A stretch of 6,545 bases of DNA from an uncultured Planctomycetaceae bacterium. GTDB taxonomy: Bacteria > Planctomycetota > Planctomycetia > Pirellulales > Pirellulaceae. The notes under the pieces were generated by a model. It was not told the origin of the DNA and searched no databases. It saw only the letters and a list, made by a program, of their open reading frames with translations. Both the position numbers and the translations under genes were made by a program. Positions 1 through 6,110 of the stretch are shown here, one piece after another. Within the stretch, counting starts at the first letter, position 1; the number at the start of each line of letters is the position of its first letter. The DNA is taken from NCBI GenBank assembly GCA_903927685.1, contig CAIYOB010000278.1, positions 1 through 6,545 on the forward strand. The letters run 5' to 3'.

Positions 1-431
1 ACCGACAGATTGATTCCCTGCCGCAACAGGGCGTCCGCCGGCACGCGATCGCCTTCCGCCAGCAGCATAGTGTCGCCACACACCACCTCGCGGCCGGCGA
101 TCCGTTTCTGCTGTCCATCCCGAATGACCAACGCCCGCGGGCTGGACAAATCCCGCAACGCCTCCAGCGTACGTTCCGTGCGGCGCTCCTGCACAATCGT
201 GATGCCCATCACCACAACGACGAACCCCAGCAGCATCAGGGCGTCGGTCGGCTCACCCGTGGCCAGGTACAGCAATCCGCAAGCGACCAGCAGCAAGAAC
301 ATCGGCTCGCGGACGACCTCCCACGCAATCGCCAGGACCGTACGCCGTCCCCGGCCCGGCAGTTCGTTGAAGCCTTCCGTCCGCAGCCGCTCGGCCGCAC
401 AGGCTTCCGTCAATCCCCGGATGGTTTGCAC
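1..431 (-). CDS. Cation-transporting P-type ATPase, N-terminal part (cut by window edge)
   Basis: This is the first 143 residues of an ion pump that uses ATP to move cations across the inner membrane. Visible are the N-terminal helix (LTEACAAERLRTEGFNELP, residues 7-25), two hydrophobic segments (about 43-58 and 63-80), and the start of the actuator domain: VQERRTERTLEALRDLSSP (80-98), a short beta-rich stretch, then GDRVPADA (127-134). This order is typical of the P2 (calcium/MgtA-like) type. The TGES loop and the phosphorylated Asp lie outside the window, so ion specificity cannot be read. The start is taken as GTG at 431, because it gives a normal short N-terminus and lies 22 bases after the stop of the zinc-finger gene. 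Its ribosome site is weak, so translation may be coupled. It is probably the third gene of the minus-strand operon. Confidence 0.88.
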   Translation of the reverse strand, partial: MQTIRGLTEACAAERLRTEGFNELPGRGRRTVLAIAWEVVREPMFLLLVACGLLYLATGEPTDALMLLGFVVVVMGITIVQERRTERTLEALRDLSSPRALVIRDGQQKRIAGREVVCGDTMLLAEGDRVPADALLRQGINLS

Positions 432-453
432 GTCAAAGGCACTCGCGCTGGTA

Positions 454-741
454 TTAATCGAAGATCTCCATGATATTTCCCCAGAATCCCTCCCGCTTCC
501 TCCCCTGATACCTGCGCTCGTCATGATCCCCGGGCCGATCCCTGCCACGTCTCCCACGATGTTCATCGTCATCGTCGTCGTAGGAATCGTGGCCGCGGTC
601 GGCTGAGGCGGCTTCACGGGCGACGATCTTCTCCAGTTCGCCCCGATCCAGCCAGACTCCGCGGCACTGCGGGCAGTAATCGATTTCGACTCCGTCGCGG
701 TCCGTGATCCTCATTTCAAGTTCACACAATGGGCATTTCAT
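454..741 (-). CDS. zf-TFIIB family small zinc-ribbon protein
   Basis: A 95-residue cytoplasmic protein. The N-terminal zinc ribbon has CPLC (Cys3, Cys6) and CPQC (Cys23, Cys26) followed by GVWLDRGELEKI (28-39), the signature of the zf-TFIIB domain family. The middle and C-terminal part is low complexity: an acidic run (DDDDDE, about 55-60) followed by an Arg/Asp-rich stretch. The last residues, KREGFWGNIMEIFD, resemble the conserved aromatic tail of these proteins. The molecular role of this family is not established; zinc binding is inferred from the four cysteines. The start ATG has a good ribosome site (GGAG, six bases upstream). It lies 45 bases after the receiver gene and 22 bases before the ATPase, so all three are probably co-transcribed. 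Confidence 0.9.
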   Translation of the reverse strand: MKCPLCELEMRITDRDGVEIDYCPQCRGVWLDRGELEKIVAREAASADRGHDSYDDDDDEHRGRRGRDRPGDHDERRYQGRKREGFWGNIMEIFD

Positions 742-786
742 GAGCGGCTCCTTTTGCGTGCCACGCGATGGATTTGCGCCAAGCTG

Positions 787-1200
787 CTAACGGGGGCCTA
801 CGGCGGTTGATGCCGGCCAGCAGCCTGGAGACCCTGCGCCGGACATCCGGCTGATCCGATTGGCCAGGCTCAAGGCGGTGAGCGGTTTCCGCTGATAGTC
901 GTCGACCTTGAAGCGCGACACGCGGTGCAGCAGTCCGCGATCACTGGCATAGGACACCAGGATCACCCGCGGAGGCCGCAGTTCGGGTTGCTCGTCGAGC
1001 ACGGCCAGGACGCCGTCGCCTCCGCCCCAGGGCAGCTCGGCCTCTAACACGAGCACGTCGGGCGCGAAACTCCGGAGGGCTTGGATGCACTCCAAGCCGG
1101 TCGTCGCGGTGGCGACCGTGGCGCCGCGCTGGCAGAGACAGTCTCGGCAGGTGGCCAGCAGGAACGCATCTCGATCAGCCAACAGAACTCGCTCAGGCAT
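787..1200 (-). CDS. Stand-alone receiver-like protein with Glu at the phosphoacceptor position
   Basis: A 137-residue protein made almost entirely of one response-regulator receiver domain, with no output domain. It begins PERVLLADRD, where one of the usual acidic pair is kept (Asp9) and its neighbour is Arg10. The beta-3 strand reads PDVLVLEAELPWGGGDG (47-63): Glu53 occupies the position of the phosphorylated Asp. Ser83 (ILVSYASD) and Lys105 (YQRKPL) fit the remaining conserved switch positions. A Glu there can mimic phosphorylation, so the protein may be locked on or may act independently of phosphate. The ATG at 1200 is preferred over an upstream start at 1401 because AGGAGGA sits six bases before it and a sigma-54 promoter ends just upstream; the longer start would run through that promoter. 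It is the first gene of the minus-strand operon. Confidence 0.85.
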   Translation of the reverse strand: MPERVLLADRDAFLLATCRDCLCQRGATVATATTGLECIQALRSFAPDVLVLEAELPWGGGDGVLAVLDEQPELRPPRVILVSYASDRGLLHRVSRFKVDDYQRKPLTALSLANRISRMSGAGSPGCWPASTAVGPR

Positions 1201-1228
1201 GCCCGATCCTCCTGGAACGGAAGGGCTA

Positions 1229-1244
1229 AGCAAGGATTGTGCCA
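1229..1244 (-). promoter_or_regulatory. Sigma-54 (-24/-12) promoter of the receiver/zf-TFIIB/ATPase operon
   Basis: On the minus strand the sequence reads TGGCACAATCCTTGCT. This matches the TGGCAC-N5-TTGCW consensus, with the invariant GG (complement of 1242-1243) and GC (complement of 1230-1231) exactly ten bases apart. The predicted transcription start is near 1218. That gives a leader of about 18 bases containing the AGGAGGA ribosome site (1207-1213) before the ATG at 1200. Confidence 0.82.
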
Positions 1245-1332
1245 CCGGCTTGCTCTCTTGACGGATTGCGCACAACCCGTTCACATCTCGACAATTGCGT
1301 TCGCTCCCGTTCGCCGGGTCAAACCGAAAGGG

Positions 1333-1349
1333 CGCGGTCCCGGGCCGCG
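1333..1349. repeat. GC-rich imperfect palindrome in the divergent intergenic region
   Basis: CGCGGTCCCGGGCCGCG is a 17-bp dyad with seven of eight pairs matching, centred at 1341. That is 32 bases (about three helical turns) from the centre of the perfect palindrome at 1373. The spacing resembles paired activator sites, but the sequences of the two dyads are not alike, so this may only be a GC-rich coincidence. Confidence 0.25.
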
Positions 1350-1365
1350 AGAACGTGCGTCTGAA

Positions 1366-1380
1366 TGTCCTGCGAGGACA
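1366..1380. promoter_or_regulatory. Perfect palindrome, candidate shared enhancer (UAS) for the sigma-54 activator
   Basis: TGTCCT-GCG-AGGACA is a perfect 6-bp inverted repeat with a 3-base spacer. Its centre (1373) is 130 bases from the -24 GG of the minus-strand promoter and 128 bases from that of the plus-strand promoter. That puts it about 155 and 153 bases upstream of the two predicted transcription starts, within the usual range for enhancers bound by NtrC-type activators. Assigning it to the activator encoded at 3106-4575 is inference. Confidence 0.55.
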
Positions 1381-1499
1381 CTTTCTTTCCCCTCCACTCA
1401 AGGACGCGGACTCGTTTGCTCGTCCCGTGGCAATTGCTCAAGTCCCTGCTTAGAATGCGGTTACAGCGGCGTGAGGCGGGGTCAAGCGGAAACTGCGAT

Positions 1500-1515
1500 T
1501 GGCACCTCAATTGCA
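1500..1515 (+). promoter_or_regulatory. Sigma-54 (-24/-12) promoter of the kinase-activator operon
   Basis: TGGCACCTCAATTGCA, preceded by T, matches the YTGGCAC-N5-TTGCW consensus. GG is at 1501-1502 and GC at 1513-1514, with ten bases between. The predicted transcription start is near 1526. The purine-rich ribosome site (about 1528-1542) and the GTG start at 1547 follow, leaving a leader of about 21 bases. It suggests that the activator drives its own operon. Confidence 0.82.
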
Positions 1516-1546
1516 GCGTGGGGGTCTGGGAAGGGAATGGGGTGAC

Positions 1547-3067
1547 GTGGGTAGAAAAGTCGTCGCGACCACGATCTTGGTGAGTTTTCTTTGGCTTGCC
1601 ATCGGCTTGGCGACCAGTTTCTATTTTCACGGCTTATACGAATCGCACGCTCGCGACTTGACCGACAGACTAGCGACGATCCAGGCCATTGACACGCTGC
1701 AAGACGTCTTGTGGAAGTTACAGGCGACCGTCTTGGAGGTCGTCGAGCGAGCCGACAGCCACACGCGAACCGAAGTCGCCGTCCTGGAGGACTTGTTCGA
1801 GCGGCACTTGGCGGAGGCTGCGTCTGAGGCCGGGACGCCAGAGGCTCAGGCGCTGATCGCGGACATCCGCGAGCGGTTCGCGAAGTATCGAGATTGCTGT
1901 CACCGTCGCCTGAACGCGGACGACATCTCGGGATCCAGTCGCGCGGCGCCGATGGAGACCGCACGCGCGGCGCACGCGGTGGCGGAGTCCTGTAAACGCT
2001 TGCTCCAAGTCCATCAACGCCTGCTGGCCGATCTGACCGCTCGGCGAAGTGGACTGCGTGTTTCGTTCGACCTGTCCATGCTGGCCTTGTGGGTCACGGG
2101 CCCGACCCTCGGGATCATCTGGGGCCTCTGGGTCGCCCGCGGCTTGAGCCGCTCGATTTCCCAGATCAGCATCAGTCTGACCGACGCCGCGGGCGGCCTG
2201 GAACACGAGGTCGGACGCGTCGAACTGCATCCCTCGGACGACTTGCCGGCGCTGCAGCATCAGGTTCAAGAGGTGTCGTCGCGAATCAGGCAGGTCGTGG
2301 ACCAGTTGCAGCAAGCCCGCCGAGAAACGTTGCAAGCGGACCGCCTGGCCGCCGCCGGCGAATTGGCCGCCGGCGTCGCTCACGAGCTGCGCAATCCGCT
2401 GACCGCCGTGAAACTGCTGATCCAGACCGCCGCCGAGCGTCCCGGCGAGCAGCGGCTCAGCGCGCAGCAACTGCACGTGATCCTCGAACAAGTCATCCGC
2501 ATGGAGAATACCATCCAAGGGCTGCTGGACTTTGCCCGTCCCCCGGCGATGCACCGGGTTCGGCACGACCTCCGCGAAACGTTGCGGCGAGCGTTGAATC
2601 TCGTGGGCGGCCGCGCCCGACAGCAGCGTGTGAGCGTTCGGGAGGATTTCTCGTCCGTCCCCGTCGTGGTCGAAGGTGATCCGGAACAACTGCATCAAGT
2701 GTTCGTCAATCTGCTGCTGAACGGAATCGAAGCCCTGCCGCAAGGCGGCCAATTGGAGGTTTCGATTCGAGGGCCCGAGCGGGCTGACGGCGGCTGCCGG
2801 GTCAGCGTCCGGGACTCGGGAACGGGGATTCCCGCGGCCATCATGGAGCGGCTGTTTGAACCGTTCGTCACCGGCAAGGAAGGCGGGACCGGCCTGGGAC
2901 TGCCTGTCAGTCAGCGGATCGTGAAACAACATGGTGGCCGGCTCATCGCGGCCAATCGAGACGACGCCGGAGCCGAATTCGTCGTGGAGCTGCCCGTCGC
3001 CCACAGTCCCAGCGGCGGAGCCGGCGATGGAATGGATGCCGCCTCCTCCCCCGGGCCCCGCGTCTGA
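1547..3067 (+). CDS. Membrane-bound sensor histidine kinase (NtrB/ZraS-like)
   Basis: A 506-residue inner-membrane kinase that should phosphorylate the activator encoded 38 bases downstream. Order of parts: first membrane helix (about 5-25); a predicted periplasmic, mostly helical sensor region of about 150 residues; second membrane helix (about 176-198); a HAMP-like linker and coiled coil (about 198-268); a HisKA domain with the H-box AAGVAHELRNPLTAVK, phosphorylated His279; and the catalytic ATPase domain with N-box Asn388/Asn392 (VNLLLNGIEA), G1 box DSGTGIP (423-429), F-box LFEPFVTGKEGG and G2 box GTGLGL (447-452). All catalytic motifs are intact. The sensor region resembles no input domain I can name; it contains Cys117-Cys118-His119. 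GTG at 1547 is chosen over TTG at 1499 because the latter lies inside the -24/-12 promoter. A purine-rich GGGAAGGGAATGGGG precedes the GTG. Confidence 0.9.
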   Translation: MGRKVVATTILVSFLWLAIGLATSFYFHGLYESHARDLTDRLATIQAIDTLQDVLWKLQATVLEVVERADSHTRTEVAVLEDLFERHLAEAASEAGTPEAQALIADIRERFAKYRDCCHRRLNADDISGSSRAAPMETARAAHAVAESCKRLLQVHQRLLADLTARRSGLRVSFDLSMLALWVTGPTLGIIWGLWVARGLSRSISQISISLTDAAGGLEHEVGRVELHPSDDLPALQHQVQEVSSRIRQVVDQLQQARRETLQADRLAAAGELAAGVAHELRNPLTAVKLLIQTAAERPGEQRLSAQQLHVILEQVIRMENTIQGLLDFARPPAMHRVRHDLRETLRRALNLVGGRARQQRVSVREDFSSVPVVVEGDPEQLHQVFVNLLLNGIEALPQGGQLEVSIRGPERADGGCRVSVRDSGTGIPAAIMERLFEPFVTGKEGGTGLGLPVSQRIVKQHGGRLIAANRDDAGAEFVVELPVAHSPSGGAGDGMDAASSPGPRV

Positions 3068-3105
3068 CGTCGCGTTCTCTTGCTGTCCCCCGGAGGAGCC
3101 TGCCC

Positions 3106-4575
3106 ATGCACCGGCTGCTGATCATCGACGACGAACCGAGCGTTCGGTTCAGCATCGAAGCGGTCTTCGCGGGAGCGGAGGTTTCGGTTGTGGGCGCCGA
3201 GACGGCCGCCGACGGATTGCGATTGGCCGCCGAAACGTCGCCCGACGTGATCCTTCTGGACATCCGGCTGGGCGACCGCTCGGGGCTGGACATCTTCCAC
3301 GAGTTGCGGGAAATCGATCCCAAGAGCCTGGTGATATTCATCACCGGCCACGGGACCACCGAGACGGCCATCGAGGCGATGAAACGCGGGGCCTACGACT
3401 ACCTGACCAAACCGCTGGACGCCCGGCAGCTCAAGCAGGTCGTGGGCCAGGCGTTTGCCATCAGCCGCTTGATGCACGTGCCAGCCATCCTCGACGAAGG
3501 CGAGCGGCCGGAAGATCGGGCCGACCGCCTGATTGGGAGCGGCCCAGCCATGCAGTCGATCTGCAAGCAGATCGGCCGCGTCGCCCCTCAAGACGTCAAT
3601 GTTCTCGTTCTCGGCGAGAGCGGGACGGGCAAGGAACTGGTCGCGCGAGCCCTGTATCATCACAGCCGCCGGAATCAGGCTCCGTTCCTGGCGATGAACT
3701 GTGCGGCCATTCCCGAGACGCTCCTGGAGAGTGAACTGTTTGGTTACGAACGCGGCGCCTTTACCGGCGCGGATCGCCGGCGCGTCGGCAAGTTCGAGCA
3801 ATGCCACCGCGGCACGCTGTTCCTGGACGAAGTGGGCGACATGGCCCCCCACACCCAGGCCAAGATCTTGCGGCTGCTTCAGGAGGGTCGTTTCGAGCGG
3901 TTGGGGGGAAGCGAGAGCATTTCGGTGCAGGTCCGGATCCTGGCGGCGACCAACCAGGACTTGAACGTCCTGATCGAACAGGGACGATTCCGCAAGGACC
4001 TGTTCTACCGCCTGCGCGGCGTGACCATCCACTTGCCGCCCTTGCGCGAACGCCGCGAAGACATCGCGGAACTGGCGCACCATTTCCTCTACCGTGTCAA
4101 TCACCAACTGGGCACGGCCGTCCAGTCGATTGCGCCGGAGGCGTTGGACCTGCTGCAAGCCTATTCCTGGCCGGGAAATGTGCGCGAATTGCAGAGCGTC
4201 ATCCGCGAGGCGTTGATCGTGTCGGCGGGCCCCACGCTGTTGCCGGAGTTCCTGGCCGCAGAGTTGCAGGGCGACAGAGACTCTGAACGGGAGGCAGACT
4301 TGGACGCCCGCGAGATACCGCCGCCCGACTGGCAGTCCCTCCCGCAGAACGTCGAGAGTTGGGTCATCAGCGGCCAGGCCGACGTTTTCCGTCGGGCTCG
4401 GGAACAGCTGGACCGCCTGGTCATTCTCCGCGTCATGCAGCACGCGGAGGGAAATCAGAATCGGGCCGCGGAAATCCTGGGGCTCAGCCGGGTCACCCTG
4501 CGCGCCAAACTCCGCAGCATGAGACTGGCGGTCGAAAAGGTGGTCACGCCGCGGCAGGAGAATCAGCCGGGATAG
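3106..4575 (+). CDS. NtrC-family sigma-54-dependent response regulator
   Basis: A 489-residue activator of sigma-54 RNA polymerase and the likely partner of the preceding kinase. The receiver domain (1-120) has the acidic pair Asp8/Asp9, phosphoacceptor Asp52 (VILLDIRLGD), Thr80 and Lys102. The AAA+ domain (about 142-375) has Walker A GESGTGKE (170-177), the sigma-54-contacting loop GAFTGA (217-222), Walker B GTLFLDEVGD (236-245), arginine-finger region FRKDLFYRLRG and SWPGNVREL. The C-terminus holds a Fis-type helix-turn-helix (about 452-470, NRAAEILGLSRVTLRAKL). Every key motif is intact, so it should be a working activator. The start ATG follows GGAGGAG by seven bases. It is co-transcribed with the kinase, and its probable binding site is the palindrome at 1366-1380. 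Its wider regulon is unknown from this window. Confidence 0.94.
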   Translation: MHRLLIIDDEPSVRFSIEAVFAGAEVSVVGAETAADGLRLAAETSPDVILLDIRLGDRSGLDIFHELREIDPKSLVIFITGHGTTETAIEAMKRGAYDYLTKPLDARQLKQVVGQAFAISRLMHVPAILDEGERPEDRADRLIGSGPAMQSICKQIGRVAPQDVNVLVLGESGTGKELVARALYHHSRRNQAPFLAMNCAAIPETLLESELFGYERGAFTGADRRRVGKFEQCHRGTLFLDEVGDMAPHTQAKILRLLQEGRFERLGGSESISVQVRILAATNQDLNVLIEQGRFRKDLFYRLRGVTIHLPPLRERREDIAELAHHFLYRVNHQLGTAVQSIAPEALDLLQAYSWPGNVRELQSVIREALIVSAGPTLLPEFLAAELQGDRDSEREADLDAREIPPPDWQSLPQNVESWVISGQADVFRRAREQLDRLVILRVMQHAEGNQNRAAEILGLSRVTLRAKLRSMRLAVEKVVTPRQENQPG

Positions 4576-4618
4576 AGGGGATGCCTAGAACAGGGGAGTC
4601 ACATCTAGCCGCGGCGCG

Positions 4619-4652
4619 GTTTGGCGCGGTAGAGTACGCCGCTTGGCCAAAC
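4619..4652. repeat. Inverted repeat between the activator and CorA-like genes
   Basis: GTTTGGC (4619-4625) and GCCAAAC (4646-4652) are perfect 7-bp inverted arms with a 20-base loop. They overlap two direct copies of GGCGCGGT (4613-4620 and 4623-4630). No T-run follows, so it is not a standard intrinsic terminator. It could be a weak terminator or an operator for the CorA-like gene. I see no -24/-12 or clear -35/-10 promoter in this 138-base gap. Confidence 0.25.
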
Positions 4653-4713
4653 TGTGACGAACATCGGCCCACGCGGAGCTGTTTCCGGGCCGAATCACGA
4701 AGGAGCTTCGTTT

Positions 4714-5628
4714 ATGTTGCAGCAATTCCGACTGGCCGGCGGCCGAGTCATGGAGGATGGAACGGCGGCCGGTGACATCTACGTCTATCTCAATCCGGAT
4801 GACCAGGAACGTAGGTTCCTGATTGATTCGTACAGGTTGGACGAGCACACGCTGGCTTCGGCCCTGGACCCGAACGAACTGGCCCGGCTGGAGTTCGAGC
4901 CGGAGCACGTGGCGATCATCTTCAAGCGGCCGAAGAACTATTCCAGCGAGAACATGTTCGAGTTTGGGATCGCCTCCACAGGCATGTTCCTGTTCGCGGA
5001 CAAACTGGTGCTCGTGCTCTCGGACCCCGTTCCGCTGTTTGAGGGAAAACCATTTACCAAGATTGCCTCCCGTCAGGAACTGGCACTCCGCGTCCTGTAC
5101 GCCTCGACCCTGCATTTCGTCGGCCATTTGAAGGTCATCAACGCCGTCTCCGAGGCCCTGGAGGAGCAGATCAACACGTCCATGCAGAATAAATACCTGC
5201 TGAACCTGTTCAGCCTGGAGAAGAGCCTTGTCTATTACCTGAACGCGATCAATTCGAACGGCAAGTTGATCGAGCGGCTCCGCAACAGTGCGGCCAAGAT
5301 CGGCCTGTCCGCCGAGCACCTGGAACTGGTGGACGACCTGATCATCGAAAACACGCAGTGCTACGAGCAGGCGGAGATCTACTCCAACATTCTGGCCAGC
5401 ATGATGGACGCCCGCGTCTCGATTGTCAGCAACAACTTGAACTGGCTGATGAAGACCCTGACGATCATCACCATCGCCATCATGACGCCGACGCTGGTGG
5501 TGAGCGTCTTCTCGATGAACGTCACCTTTCCGGGGCAGCACGAACGCTGGATGTTCTGGGCGATCCTCGGCTTGGCGAGCGCCTCGATCGGCATGGTCGG
5601 GTTCGTCTGGCGCTGGCGGAAGTGGTAG
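4714..5628 (+). CDS. CorA-family divalent cation transporter with an SMN motif
   Basis: A 304-residue protein of the CorA magnesium/divalent cation channel family, close to the usual family length of a little over 300 residues. The large N-terminal cytoplasmic domain ends in the long helical stalk (about 120-245), including LLNLFSLEKSLVYYLNAI and EIYSNILASMMDARVSIVSNNLN. Two membrane helices follow at the C-terminus (about 249-266 and 279-299), with a short basic tail WRWRKW. Between the helices the family's signature Gly-Met-Asn is Ser267-Met268-Asn269 (VFSMNVTFPG), so the Gly is replaced by Ser; this may alter ion choice or gating. The ATG at 4714 has AGGAG eight bases upstream and is preferred over GTG at 4654. 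The gene lies 138 bases after the activator; whether it belongs to that operon is unclear. Confidence 0.88.
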   Translation: MLQQFRLAGGRVMEDGTAAGDIYVYLNPDDQERRFLIDSYRLDEHTLASALDPNELARLEFEPEHVAIIFKRPKNYSSENMFEFGIASTGMFLFADKLVLVLSDPVPLFEGKPFTKIASRQELALRVLYASTLHFVGHLKVINAVSEALEEQINTSMQNKYLLNLFSLEKSLVYYLNAINSNGKLIERLRNSAAKIGLSAEHLELVDDLIIENTQCYEQAEIYSNILASMMDARVSIVSNNLNWLMKTLTIITIAIMTPTLVVSVFSMNVTFPGQHERWMFWAILGLASASIGMVGFVWRWRKW

Positions 5629-5629
5629 C

Positions 5630-5642
5630 GGACCGGCGGTCC
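5630..5642 (+). terminator. Possible hairpin just after the CorA-like gene
   Basis: GGACC-GGC-GGTCC begins two bases after the stop codon. It could form a short GC-rich stem, but there is no following T-run. If it ends transcription at all, it is not a classic intrinsic terminator. Confidence 0.2.
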
Positions 5643-5995
5643 CAGGCGTGCCGTCGAGCGTTTCATGTAGCCGCGCATCGCTCGAGAAATAAGTGTCCGG
5701 CTTGCACGGAAGGCTCTGTGCACGCCCCTCCGCAGTGCGGCCAGCGCTCGGGCTGACACTCGCACGGACAAGCCGTGGGCATCCGATTCCCCAGGCCGCG
5801 ACAGACTCCCGACAGTTCCTTCTCGAACGGTGCTAATCTCTCGGACCAGGTCGCCGCTCTCCCGGCCCGACTCCGCTGCTGCGCCCGGTTGTGGGACGGG
5901 GCCGCCGAACACCGAACCGACATGGATGCCAAAGGCTGACCCTGATCGGCGTGAGATTTTCCGTCAGATTCAAGAAGAAACCGCAGGCGACCAGC

Positions 5996-6073
5996 ATCTA
6001 ACAGGACAATGCCAGACGCGAGTGAGCGTGCGACCGGTCAACGCCGCTTGGCGTCATAGCCAGCTCGTTAGGT
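5996..6073 (+). other. Weak integron attC-like structure
   Basis: ATCTAAC (5996-6002) fits the inverse core RYYYAAC and GTTAGGT (6067-6073) fits the core GTTRRRY; the two are complementary at six of seven positions. After 5-6 unpaired bases, a second pairing block joins GCCAGACGC (6011-6019) to GCGTCATAGC (6051-6060), with one bulged A and one mismatch. Length (78 bases) and layout agree with attC sites. However, no integrase is in the window and no cassette gene precedes it, so chance is a real alternative. Confidence 0.22.
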
Positions 6074-6110
6074 TCCGTTTCAAGTTACTGCTAAATCAAG
6101 GAGCATGAAC

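Larger units (their letters stand above)
5629..6110. other. Gene-poor intergenic region of about 480 bases
   Basis: I find no credible coding sequence on either strand here; the open frames lack ribosome sites and read as arginine-, cysteine- and serine-rich shadow translations. It contains several short hairpins: GGACC-GGC-GGTCC (5630-5642) directly after the CorA-like stop, TGCAC/GTGCA (5703-5722), CACGG/CCGTG (5763-5777) and ACGCC/GGCGT (6041-6054). None has a T-run. The region also carries the attC-like structure listed separately and presumably the promoter of the downstream exported protein, which I could not identify. Confidence 0.5.

Noticed and set aside
10..606. Open frame of 198 codons on the plus strand at the left edge
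   Set aside because: It overlaps the recognisable ATPase and zf-TFIIB genes on the other strand and its Ser/Arg-rich translation has no domain.
742..764. TGGCACG on the minus strand just upstream of the zf-TFIIB gene, resembling a -24 element
   Set aside because: No GC/TTGC lies at the required 10-base spacing and the element runs into the ribosome-binding site.
1319..1630. Small open frames on both strands across the divergent promoter region
   Set aside because: They cover the two sigma-54 promoters and the palindrome, lack convincing ribosome sites and give unrecognisable translations.
1718..3004. Long open frame (428 codons) on the minus strand opposite the kinase gene
   Set aside because: It is the antisense shadow of an intact kinase with all motifs; its translation is low-complexity and matches nothing, as expected from GC-rich third positions.
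2911..4443. Long open frame (510 codons) on the minus strand opposite the activator gene
   Set aside because: The plus strand encodes a complete NtrC-type protein with every catalytic motif; the antisense frame is a by-product of its codon use.
5663..6108. Open frames of about 90 codons on both strands between the CorA-like and Cys-Cys genes
   Set aside because: No ribosome sites, biased Arg/Ser/Cys/Pro composition and no recognisable motif; more likely non-coding.
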